In this document: positions 44,521 through 55,800 of the stretch, one piece after another
Position numbering within the stretch: position 1 is the first letter of the stretch
How the letters are laid out: every line of letters begins with the position of its first letter
Source of the DNA: Rhynchonema sp. JSB1_4
Taxonomy: Eukaryota > Nematoda > Chromadorea > Monhysterida > Xyalidae
NCBI GenBank assembly: GCA_030248065.1
Contig: JASAMV010004253.1
Coordinates: 32,938 to 96,937 of the forward strand
Direction of reading: 5' to 3'
Length of the DNA stretch: 64,000 bases
Notes under the pieces: model-generated
Seen by the model: the letters and a program-made list of their open reading frames with translations, nothing else
Databases searched by the model: none
Told to the model about the DNA's origin: nothing
Position numbers and translations under genes: made by a program

Positions 44521-45611
44521 AGTGACTCAACAATTGAATGTTGACCGCGTTTGTTCGCAGCCATTTTTTGGAAAATGAAGGCAATGCGTCAGAAACCCAG
44601 ATTTAGGGAATGGATTTTCAACTCGTTGCATTGTGATGTTTCACGGAGCCCACATATTTTCACAAGAGGAGAAAAAATGAAAAACTTTGAGGCGGGCCTG
44701 TGCAAGACACAAGGTAATCCAATCTGAGATATTTTCAGCGTTTTATACACAGACGTTTCTCTGTTAAACGAGATATAAAGCATTGCACGAAACGCCAGGT
44801 GTGACAAATGATAAACGAAACACTCCGAAAAATCAAGCCTTTTTGAAGCACCCTTTTACTGCTGTATAGATTTTAGGCATCTGTGGTGAATGAAATAAGT
44901 TGTCAATTGCAAATAAAAATCGTCTAATTGTCCTGTGTTCAGGATGTGCTTTTCGTTTTTCAAAACCCTACACAGCTCACACAATGTTTACCACAACATG
45001 CGCCAGGCAGCCATTCCACAGCGCACACACACAACAAAGCTTGCCAGCTGAAACATTGCTGTGTTGTCGCCGTGCTGGCTGTGTGTTGTCGTTGTGTATG
45101 CGCTGTGGCATGGCTGCCTTGCGCATGTTGTGGTAAACATTGTGTGAGCTCTGAGCTGTGTAGGGTTTTGAAAAACGAAACGCACATCCTGAACACAGGA
45201 TAATTAGACGATTTTTATTTGCAATTGACAACTTATTTCATTCACCACAGATGCCTAAAATTATACAACAGTAAAAGGGTGCTTCAAAAAGGCTTGATTT
45301 TTCGGAGTGTTTCGTTTATCATTTGTCACACCTGGCGTTTCGTGCAATGCTTTATATCTCGTTTAACAGAGAAACGACTGTGTATAAAACGCTGAAAATA
45401 TCTTAGATTGGATTACCTTGTGTCTTGCACAGGCCCGCCTCAAACTTTTTTCATTTTTTCTCCTCCTGTGAAAATACGTGGGCTCCGTGAAACATCACAA
45501 AGCAACGAGTTGAAAATCCATTCCCTAAATCTGGGTTTCTGATACCTTGCCTTCATTTTCCAAAAAAATGGCTGCGAACAAACGCGGTCAACATTCAATT
45601 GTAGGGGCACT
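44521..45611. mobile_element. 1.1-kb near-perfect foldback element at TTAA target
   Basis: Two arms of roughly 490 bases are inverted copies of each other (compare 44560-45010 with 45105-45580) with a spacer of about 100 bases that itself has inverted words. The ends AGTGACTC / ...GGGGCACT are flanked by TTAA on both sides (44517-44520, 45612-45615), the piggyBac-type target. Open frames in it are mirror translations of the same DNA and not genes. Confidence 0.9.
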
Positions 45612-46190
45612 TTAAATGTTGCATCGTCATGTGTGTTCAATCGTGTTCAGACCAATGTGCTTCAAATCAACAATAAACAACTGTGTTTGAAACGATCCAT
45701 GTTTTTGTGATCTGTGTCCAACCAACTATCATTGTTCTTGGATCCGGTTTTAGGCAACCAGCGTCAAAATGATTATTATAGGCAATCCAGCCGCTGATGT
45801 CACCGCCGCGAAATCTACAGTACGCCAGAGTTTGAGCCATTACACCGTTTTGCGACTTATACATGAAGCGATTTTTCTTTAGTTCAATGTTTCATGCTGT
45901 TTCATGCCACGCAGCTGAGTACTGTGTAAGCCAAATGGCTCTAATGAGGTACAATTTTATAACACAGAAACTTTTTCTTTGGGCCACAGTTTGTGCGCCA
46001 CGCAGCGAGCTATGTTCAATTGGTCTTTGCCTGAGTTGGCAATGCCTGTAGAACATTCAAAACATTCAGTTAGAATGGCGTCGACCCAACCCGCACCAAA
46101 CATCGCTGAATGGGGCTTATACACTATGTCGAAACATAATCAACAGACTATACAGACAGGCGCGTCAGCTTGTACTACCTACAGTATATA

Positions 46191-46464
46191 TTGGTCGCAC
46201 AATGACTTGATAAGAATTGGTCAAATTTTTTTCCTGAATCGCAAAGAAGGAAAGTGACGGGGCAATGACGTTGCGTTGCGTGATCGCACACAAAGAATGT
46301 AGTAAAGAGAATGTTTCAGACCTGCGGCAACGTGGTTGATCTGCAAGATTATTTTCAGCTGAAAATGTTTTGTGAGAATCACAAATAGCACAGTGGTTAA
46401 GAGTGACTGAACCTGGAAATCAGGATTGATTTGATGAATTCTTATATAGTCATTGTGCGACCAA
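46191..46464. mobile_element. Mariner-like MITE (TTGGTCGCAC termini), copy 4
   Basis: Flanked by TA on both sides (46189-46190, 46465-46466), with ends TTGGTCGCACAATGAC and GTCATTGTGCGACCAA. The interior matches the copy at 7273-7523 closely. Confidence 0.9.
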
Positions 46465-46502
46465 TACATAAAATACGTATACTGCATGTACAGCAAATTT
46501 CA

Positions 46503-46747
46503 AATTTCGTTGCCTCATGCATTTTTACAGACGTAGGGGAACTCCCGTTCGAAGTCGAAGCAGGCAACAAGCTCAACACAAACACATGGTCAACAAGCCA
46601 CGCAGCTGGCTCGTGTGCGTTTCGAATGTTTCAGTCACACAAGCTGTGTGTGTCAGCTGCTTGGCTTGTTGACTGTGTGTTGAGCTTGTTGCCTGCCTCG
46701 ACTTCGAACGGGAGTTTTCCTGTAAAACTGCATGAGGCAACGAAATT
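46503..46747. repeat. Foldback repeat
   Basis: AATTTCGTTGCCTCATGC at the left and GCATGAGGCAACGAAATT at the right; arms of about 110 bases include CTCCCGTTCGAAGTCGA and CAACAAGCTCAACACA and their reverse complements. Non-coding. Confidence 0.85.
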
Positions 46748-47701
46748 AGAAACTTACTATAGCTGTGCAACATAACATCCGTCTTGGCTTGCTCTCTGCA
46801 CTCTGCAACTTTGGTTGGAAGCCTGCCAGTGTCAAACGCACAGTATAGGGGAATGCCCAACCAAGGCCTGCACGAGACCAAAAACGCTGCGTGGTGAGAT
46901 CAGTTTCGGAATTTTTCCAAATAGAGTAGTCTCTGTGGCCATATTTTAGGATGAAGAACCTTTTGTGCAACTCATGATGTCAGGAACATTGTGCAAAACT
47001 GCCCATGTGCTTGGCCTTTGTATCGCTTTTTTCTTCAGATGGTGCACACTTGAGCGGTGATCTTCCATCTTTGCACGATTGTGTTCTCAGTTTGATGTGA
47101 TGTATGAAAATGAACGAATGTGCTGAAAACTTCTCATGACACGCGAGAACAGCAGAAATATGGACCTGTAATCAGTGAAAACATTCATACGGGCTATATG
47201 CGCGAAGAATCAAGGTTACATCGCTATTATACTTATCTAAGCGCCCCCGTCTGTGACTTCTAGTTTTCGTCTGCAACGCCAAAACCCGTCGGCTTCATTC
47301 GGCATTCTCCTCCTCATCTGTGTAACCATATATTTTGACTTGCCGCGCAACAGCCTTGCGTTTTTCTTGCGTGTGTCCCTCTGAATTTTTAAAACAAGCG
47401 TGGCCCGCAATAAGGTATATACTACTGTGCATTGGGCAAGATCGCGGGAGATAAGAAACGCTGAACCGGGCCCTCTGCCTTCATACAATATCTATGTCTA
47501 TAATAGGTACATGTTTGTTCCTGGCAACGCTGCCAGGCAGGACACTCACTTGGCACGATTGGCATTTCAGTTCAACTTGCACCTGGCGTTTATGTTTCAG
47601 ACAAAAAAAACGCAGCTTATTTTAGATTGCGACTGGTCGGTGTATATTTTCTCCGCAATCAAAAATAATAATCATCATATCAATATTTGTGCCAATAAAA
47701 T

Positions 47702-50557
47702 ATGTCGATGGCGGAAGCGCGTTGTCCGTCGCCGACGGCCGAAAGCGAGTTCTGCGCGACGCCCAGCACGCACGCCGATCTGTCCGACTCGGAGTGGCCG
47801 TCGGACTCTGACGACTCGTCTGACGAGGAGGACGACTGGAGATGGTTGTCGAGCCAGATATTCAGACAATGCAGGGATGCGGCGGGGGACATCGGAGATA
47901 AGGTACACGGGCATTTGGGGCTAATTGTTTTGTCGTCAACGCAAATAGTCAACGCTGGTTGTCAACTCAAGCAGCCCTGAATAACACCTTTGACTACTTG
48001 AGGCTGTAGCCGACATTGATTAGAAGCAATGAAGTTGTGTCTGGCTCGGTTCGGTTGTCGTGACGTTGAGAAGTATATTTTGATTTGAAAACTGCTAAAG
48101 TCACCACTGACCACCTGACGAAAAAGTAACCGGAGAACGCCAAATCAGTCCCAACCACGAATAAGCCCACACTGGGGACTGATAGCGACTTTGAAAATTT
48201 ACAAATTTTTAGGGGCCAAAATTGGACTTTTGCCCTAAAATTCAAGCTGCGTTTGTCGAGTTTTGAAAGCCCGCACGGCACGTCATCACTGTTGTACGTG
48301 TACGCAACGCATGAATTTTAAGATCCTTGATATGCACCCGATGTAAGAAGATATGTATGTACCTAAGACGTGATTGGTGCGCACACCGTCCCACCTTGCA
48401 GACACCCGTCGCATTATCGAACAGACAGCAACAGCGGCGGTATGCGCTCGACCACGACGAAGCTGTCAAACGATTGTCCGCTCTCGCCGTTTCACGTCAC
48501 CAAGCGGCAACGTCAAAATTCGGCTCGGAATCGTCTGATTTTAATATTTTTAATGACGCCACCGGCTCCGAGACTAATTATGAAGCCAGCAGTGCGACCA
48601 ATATAATCGATGATGACCGTAAAAATGATCAAATTTCGGCGGAGAGCCATCAGTCGTCGGACTCTGGCTTGGATCACCAAATGGAAGCTGGTGATGTCCA
48701 AAAAGCGTCTGTTGCTGTCGAAAAACGGCTTACTCGTGTGCAGCCCCTTTCTGTTATCAATACGAACAAAGATAAGTCAAGTCGAGACCCAATGCCTTTC
48801 TTGCCATCGGACACAAAGCAACGGCCACCCACATCATCCACGCAGGCAGGCTCCGAAAACAGCGCGCCACGTTTTCCGAATCCGAATGTGGAAGCGTTCG
48901 TGCCACGTGGCATCCCCGTGCCCCAATCAATCACCAGCCCAATCGTTAACCAACAGCTACACCAACCGACGATTAATCACCCGGCGGTATTGATCGGAAA
49001 CCGAACCGAACAACTGATCGGACCGCCCCAGATCCAAGACCACCAACTGCTCGTCGTTGCACAACAACAGTCACCATCGGCTCTGAATTGGTGCTCGATT
49101 CCGCAGCACAACGATAGTAATCGGCAGGAGCAACTCGTTCTATTCGGCCAACAACGCAAACTCGTCGGTCCGGCGCCTGATGTTTCACGAGTCTCGCCGG
49201 AAAGAAAGAACAGACGGCCGAGGGCGCGACGGCACAGGCCGCAATCCACATCCACAGCGACACGTTGTCCGCTACAGCAGGTGGACATGCTGCGGGCACA
49301 AGCGCGATTTCACAACAAGCAGTCCAAACGCATGAAGGAACTAGCCAAGGTTTGTACAGGTGCGATCAGAGTCATGTTCGTAGAAAAGGACCCACCGATC
49401 GTAAATGCTCGCTCATTTAGACGTAGTCCGATTGTCGGTTCATTGACGGTCCGTGAATCTGTACTGTTCCTTCTGTATTATCTGCCTACTGTATGTGCTA
49501 GTTTGGTTTCATCAATTATGTTCATCTCATCTGATGAACTAGTTTCATTGGCTATTCACATTTAGTGGTCGGCAGCAGGACACAAAAAAAGGTAAAGGCA
49601 TTCCGTAGAATTTATTCGGCTCCAAGAGGGCACTATGTAAAGCAGCAGCCCGATTTGCCGATGACTCTGATTTGTATAGGTGTCTGTTACTCGCAGCGAT
49701 TGCTGCTTTTCATTTACCCACGGATGCAAGGCTAGGTGGACCCACCACATCATTTTGATGTTACTCCGTCCGCTGGGCATAGATCCCAGATCTAACCAGG
49801 CAGCCTGCCATATTCCATATTCGTGTCGTCATCACAGATCCACCATGCTGTTTGTTCACGGTGGAAATGAGTCGAATGATTGACGAGCGAAGGAATCAAT
49901 TAATGTCACAATATGGACGACGGAAATTCCTCCTCTCACACAGTTCTGGGCATACGGTATAGCACATAGGTGCCCCCGATCGCAGTCTCTGTTATACAAC
50001 CATAGTATATATTTGCAGGAGGCTGACGAGCGCGGCGACCATGCGTCCGTGTCCGCGTGCGACCGAATGGCGGTCGACAGTCGCAAGGCGGCCAGACAGC
50101 TGAACGATCAGGCGGCCACGTTGTTGTCGAACAACGATCGATTGGCGCTGGTGCCGAACTACGTCAGCCTGCTGGACATGTCGATTGAGGTCGGTGGACG
50201 ACGCTATATTGTTGTTGTTGTTGGGTACCGGCGCCGCCCTGTTACACATCAGGTGGGGCCTGGATGATTAACTGGGACCGAAATATTAGGAATTTACGGA
50301 TTCTGGATCACGATTTTCAGAAAGCGAACGACATTCTGCAAGAGCTGCTGTTGTCAGCCAACCGAAACGCGCCGCTCATCTTAATGGTCGGCAAGGCAAA
50401 GCATTTTGACGAGGCCGGCATTACGACATTGAAATACGCCGTGATGGATTTTCTGGCACTCAACAAGGTCGGATTCATACGGAATATGCCGAACAGGTGC
50501 TGTATCACGGTGACATTCTGCGAGTGCTGCTTGCAATACAATTTATCCATGTGGTGA
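47702..50557 (+). CDS. PAM2-motif protein with DUF1771-like helix and degenerate Smr-like domain
   Basis: Exons: 47702-47902, 48402-49349, 50019-50189, 50321-50557; 1557 nt, 518 residues. The N-terminus is acidic and Ser-rich (DSDDSSDEEDDWRWLS). The long middle exon is disordered, rich in Gln, Ser and Pro, and holds PNPNVEAFVPRG at about residue 220, which fits the PAM2 consensus (LNPxAxxFxP) that binds the MLLE domain of poly(A)-binding protein. The C-terminal 180 residues contain a helical Ala/Arg/Gln part (LRAQARFHNKQSKRMKEL, SRKAARQLNDQAATL) resembling DUF1771, then a fold-length Smr-like region. There the canonical LDLHGL and GxGxHS motifs are replaced by VSLLDMSIEKA and MVGKAKHFDEAG; the terminal ITVTF strand remains. 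Plant CID-type proteins combine PAM2 and Smr, so a role in mRNA metabolism without nuclease activity is a reasonable inference. The start could also be the Met at 47708. Confidence 0.8.
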
Positions 50558-51145
50558 GCATTGACACGCTTTGGATATGATATCAAACTCGGTCCCGTCC
50601 ACCAGAGGCTAGGCCGCACGCGACTCTTGGCGTTGAGGAACTTTTGAGGTTTTTAACTGACGCGACTCGTTTCGACCAGCGTAAAAGTTGTCTAGAAGAT
50701 CGCGTCACCAAGGCTTCAACGGACCGGTCATACCAAGCTTGATATCGTCCTCTCTGAGCACACAGTGACGTTCCTCTTGTTCTTCGAATATCGATCCAAT
50801 GCACACGCGGATTTATGTATTGATACCTACATTTGTAGTTAAGTTCCCGCTATATTTGTCATTCATACATCAATACGTATTGCACCCATTTTATTGTTCA
50901 CGGTGATTCGTATTACAATATCACTACAATAACGATCGTGTCTTGCTCTGGCTGCTGTATAAAGATCTCGATAACTTATTGTTTTACTTGACTGGGTCCT
51001 ATTTGTCAACGCATCATCAGTTATTGAGCGCACACCCAGGAAAGTACGTTTGATATTTTGAGTCTCGCAGTATGCACCCAACAACTTTAAACGAGATAAA
51101 TATTCAAATTGATATTCAGTCCATGCACATTCAAATCGCAATCAA
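50558..51145. other. Short intergenic region between convergent genes
   Basis: Contains a copy of the GACCAGCGTAAA repeat (about 50665-50755, with TCACCAAGGCTTCAACGGA and AAGCTTGATATCG segments). No gene seen. Confidence 0.55.
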
Positions 51146-52535
51146 TCAGTCCAATTCATCGATATCGATCAATTCCTTCGGTGATGCGTCTTGATGAGCG
51201 ACCAGCCACGGCATTTTAGCGTTTTCCTCGAATCGTGTCAGCTGCCATATTGCCCACGCCTGTTTCCAGCCGACATGGTCGTCCATCATATATGATGGTT
51301 TGACACGTGGCAGAACGGGACGACCGAAGATGCGAGCCGGACCACCCGTGCGGATGCGGACTGCGCACTGCAGAGACGAGGGGGGGCATACGCGCCGATG
51401 GGGCACCTTCTTTGGTATATTTCGAGGTTGGACTTAGTTGAAAGAGCTTATCGCACCTTTTTCCTCTGTTGCTCCAACGTGGTCCACTTTTGCGACTGGT
51501 CAGTTTTGATCGGTTTCAATATCGTTTCCTCGATTCCCTCGTCTTCCTCTCCAATCACCACCTCGTCCAAATCGGTCAAATCCAGAATGTCGATTGATGT
51601 GTCTTGCGTGTTGTCGCTGCCTGCGCGCGCGTGAAACATTTGCCGATAAACATGTTCAAAAAGACCGGTATGTATGCACTTTCCTAAAAAAGCCGACAGG
51701 GGTTGATTTCAATTTATGATGCAAAATGGGTAGACTTGCGATTTCGTTGCCTCTGTGACATAGACCAGCGTAAAAAACAACTTTTACGCTGGTCGAAATC
51801 ACAGAGAAACCACGTAGCACGCGCGAAAGGTAGTATCCCGCATTTTGCACGCAAGCGACCAGCATTGTCATCACAGTGCATATCGGCCAGAATTTACATT
51901 GAACGGCCGAATTGAAACATCACAAGGGCTCAATCTACCGGTGTAGCACGGCTTGAGTTCGTCGGGATCGGTCGGCGACGCCGATGTCGGTTCGCTGCTG
52001 CTGCGACGGCACGACGATGAACTACTGTCACTGGTCGATGACGACCTAGCGTCGTCAAGGCTGGGTGTCTGCGAAGAGCGGACGGATGGGTCTTGTTTCA
52101 TAACATCAAAATACGATGTTGGCTCTTCTGACCCACCAAAACCAAGGTTATGAGGGTTAAATCAACCTCGTTAGTGTGATGTTTCACGACACAATGATTG
52201 AGAATTTCTACACCAACCTAAACCCGCACCAACCATATCGTTCGTGTTCTGACTGAAGGAGAACGAGCCACGTTCGAACGTAGTGTCCCACGAACGACTG
52301 CCGCCGCCATCCGTGCCTGATGTTTCAAGCTCGTTTCGGAATTTAGAACTTTGATGCCACGCGTTTCAGCACGGCTCGCTAATCAGTTTTGCAGGTGTTT
52401 TTGTTATTTCAAACCTGATTTCGGTGCATTCACATCAGCAGGCTGTGATGGTGGTGGTTGTTCGTCAAAGGCAGTGTGATAAGATGAATCGCTCGTCTCT
52501 GACAAATGCGGCGAGGAATGGAAGAATGGGAACAT
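51146..52535 (-). CDS. Unidentified conserved protein with acidic/Ser-rich N-terminus and basic-aromatic C-terminal domain
   Basis: Exons: 52415-52535, 52230-52316, 51939-52127, 51457-51620, 51146-51367; 783 nt, 260 residues, all joins in phase. The start is the first Met of the terminal exon (MFPFFHSSPH). Residues 1-125 are low complexity, Ser- and Asp-rich (SSSTSDSSSSSC). Then comes an acidic helix (DILDLTDLDEVVIGEEDEG), KWTTLEQQRKK, and an 80-residue compact domain with IRTGGPARIFGRPVLPRVKP, DDHVGWKQAWAIWQLTRFEE and a terminal DIDELD. I do not recognise the family; the C-terminal domain has the look of a conserved globular or binding module. It lies 267 bases downstream of the RPC7 gene on the same strand, so the two could be co-transcribed. 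Confidence 0.72.
51751..51806. repeat. 56-bp palindromic repeat
   Basis: CTCTGTGACATAGACCAGCG and, inverted, CGCTGGTCGAAATCACAGAG around a short A/T spacer; in an intron. Shortest member of the ACGCTGGTC family. Confidence 0.75.
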
Positions 52536-52802
52536 GATGGTTTTTGTTGCGCTTCTTCTGGTTTTTTTTCGTTGCGCTGTGAAAATCTTTTGCTCAATCA
52601 AACTCAAATCAGTATTAAAAATGACGAAACGACGTTCGACGAATTTTTGTTGAACTGCATTGCATTTTTTCACCCCTGACAAAAATGTGCAGAAGAGAAA
52701 ATAATACCGAACAGGCAGGAATAGGCGACAACAGTTATTGAGCAAAAATCACTTTCACGGAAAGAAAATGGAATTCTAAAAAGGAACAACAAGACGGACA
52801 GA

Positions 52803-55800
52803 TCAGAAGACAGCATCGTCATCCAAATTATCACCGGAATCATTGTCGTAATCTTCACCGTTATCAAAGTACGAAACCGCGTAATCGTTGTCCTGAAATG
52901 ATGATAACATCAATATCAGAACAAAAAAATAATATTTTCACAAACCTGCACAATTACAGACAATTTGTATTGATAACAACCTCTTCCAGATAATCCTCAT
53001 CCGACATTTCCTGTTCATTCAATGTCTGTTTGCCGTCGTTATCTTCGTTGTCCGAATCTCCACCAGCTGTTGTGTCCCCTACTTTGCTGTCCGGCTCAGT
53101 CGCTGATCGCGATCGAGTCGTTTCGCATTTCTCAAGTTGCTGCAAAATCAAAATCGCCAATATTTTTTTTGAAAAACTAAATTCAATGGCGCCAAACTAT
53201 AAACGCAGTCTACGGGAGGTGTCACTCAGCCCCCAAATACCGTAACCCACCGCAAACGAGATCGTTGCGAGACCCATGTTGATCGCTGCTTATCGACACG
53301 TGTATTAGCAGCAGCAAGCTGGAAATTGTCATCGTGCGCGTCGATCACCAAAACTTCGAAATGTTGGTTGGTGTTCGCGCTAACACGCAAAACATAGATA
53401 AAAAACAAAATGGTCTCGACACGATCCTTGCAGATCAATATTGCGGTGGGTTACGGTATTCGGGGACTGAGTGACAAGCTCCCGTAGACTGCCTTTACCT
53501 CGAGTTTCGTCAACACATTCGTGCCAACTCGACGTTTCTTCGCGCCGGGCTCAGACTTTGAACTGGACGGTTGATCCCAACGTAGTTCCGCTGGTAGCCG
53601 TGTCCAATCTGAAAAAAGAACAAAAATGTTTTGGTTGCCCGTTCACTGGTCTGTTTTGTTCTCAACATTCTAACCGGGTTCCCACTTGTCACGGGCGGTC
53701 TTGCGATATTTGTCCGTATATCTGTTTATGTCCTTTGTTGTTTGTTTATCGGGCATGTAGAACGGCGCTTCCTGAACGGCGATAAGTGGGTAGAATGCAA
53801 ACGTAGTACGTGCACATGCAGATCAGGTGTCGTATTCTTGCTAATTACAGCGTGATGCCACGGGGTGACAAGATGCTGTAACTGATGACCACAACCGCAT
53901 TTATGAGTACAGCATTCACTACAGCCGCTACCTGGGAGATACTGTACCTTATTGGGGCCAAATTTCGGGGGAGATACCGGGGATACCGTAACAGGGTTAG
54001 AGCGATGTTGGATGACGGGTGTCGGCACCGCTCAAAAAAGCGTAGGTGTGACGGGTACCTCCAGATATAAAACCGTTTTTTTCCAAATATTTTTCCAGTA
54101 CTTAGGACGTAATTTCGAAAAATATAACAATTTCAGTGGAAAATTTGCTCAAAGTGACAGTGTCGGGTACCCCACCCCCCACCCCGATCTCTAATCCTAT
54201 GCCGTACTCAGGATTTTGGAAAAAACTATTTGGAGGGGAGAGATTGTTAGGGCATGGATACACTGTTCCACACTAATCTCGTGAGGGGGTTAATGTACAC
54301 AAATCGCGAGCGGCGCGCTGGTCTTTGTACTTTCGGCACAAACAGTGCTTTTGGTGTGAAATTTGGGAAAAATTGGGGCTGGGGGAGATACCATGCCAGA
54401 GGAGGAGACACTGTTGGCGGGGAGCCACATACCGTACCAGCAAGGAGGAGGTACCGTTTGGTGGGCCCCCAGCCACAACACTGCTGTCGACGGAAAGTAA
54501 CACAACGTGGAGTACTAACCACTATACTACACAGGCCTACGTCGCTAAATGGTGGCACACGGAAGTGACGGGCAATACCAACCCACCATCTGTTCTGGAC
54601 TGTTGACAATATGGACTGATCCCAATATGCGCCCTCTGAGCCCGACATTTGTCGTTTGACGAGGACGAGGATTAATGCATAATTTTCAGTTCTGTTAACA
54701 TGTCCTGTGATGTGTGCTGATGTCCGTGATCTTTCTCTCTCCTTGGCGCTTTTTGTAGCTTTTATTTGCTGTGGTTTTGTTATAACCAGTGTAGTAACTA
54801 TTTTCATTTCCGTAATTGTCCCACCCGGTCTTGTAACTGTGCTTCTATCACTAATTTACGTGCATGGTTTTATGCGTCACTGAGAGCAATAAACAAACAA
54901 ACAAACGGAAAGTAACACTAAATTTAGAACGCCCTAGTCTCGACGAATGGCGAGGATAATTTTATTATTATTCACTGCTGTTAGATTATTGATGATTTGT
55001 TATTTTTATCGTGACTAAAATTACGGTAATTTATATGTTGGGAAAAAGTTTTTTCCGGAAAAAAACGTTTTTTTCAAATAAATTACCAGCACCTGGGATT
55101 CCAAAGTCAAAAACACCCATTTTTTAGCAATTTTTGCTTTGCTTGTGGTCTGTTAATCCACGCCTGCGTATTTCAGGCACGAAAAAGGGTCGCCATCAGC
55201 TGTTTTAGGCCATTTTAAAACGATCATGTAACATAGGTTCGAACCCTCAAGAAATGCTTCATTGTTTCATCCAGCGTAGTGGCAGGCAGGTGGTTGCAAG
55301 GTACCCCATACCCAGCCTCTGGAAGGTTGCAAGGCACCTACCCTTGTCCCCCACCTCCAAGGGAGGGTTGCAAGGTACCTACCCCTTAGGGGGAATCCCC
55401 GCCCCCCAGCCACTACACTGGTTTCATCGCCATTTTCAGACCAAAAACAACATTGTCTCGGAAAAATAAAGCAACAAAAAGGTAATTATCCGGAAATTTT
55501 CGAAAATCACCGGGCTCCGAAAAAAAGATTTTTTTTATGTTTTTTAGAAATAAAACGTTTTTTTTCAGTTTAGCCACTATAATTATCTTACGACAAATGC
55601 TTCGTGCCGTGCTGCCCAACATTCCGACACAAATCTCCGGCAAAACAAAAAAAAATTATCCGAAACGTCCTAACCTGATACCGTCTGATCAATTCGTCAT
55701 TTATGTCAGCCAAATATTGCAATTCTGCAGAATCCGTTATCGGCAATGGTTTGATATCCATGGGCTAAAAAGTATAAACACCAGAGGTCAGGTTCGGGCC

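Larger units (their letters stand above)
45612..47701. other. Intergenic region with a MITE and a hairpin
   Basis: Contains a mariner-like MITE (46191-46464) and a foldback (46503-46747). A 66-codon minus-strand frame at 45667-45864 has balanced composition (CRFRGGDISGWIAYNNHF) but no supported neighbouring exon. The rest shows no gene. Confidence 0.5.

Noticed and set aside
44900..45231. Several open frames on both strands with identical peptides
   Set aside because: They are mirror images produced by the 1.1-kb foldback.
45667..45864. Minus-strand frame with CRFRGGDISGWIAYNNHF, considered as an exon
   Set aside because: Plausible composition, but no phase-compatible neighbour exon, start or family could be found.
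54247..54807. 186-codon minus-strand frame
   Set aside because: It spans a retroposon boundary and its target duplication, so it cannot be an ancient coding frame.
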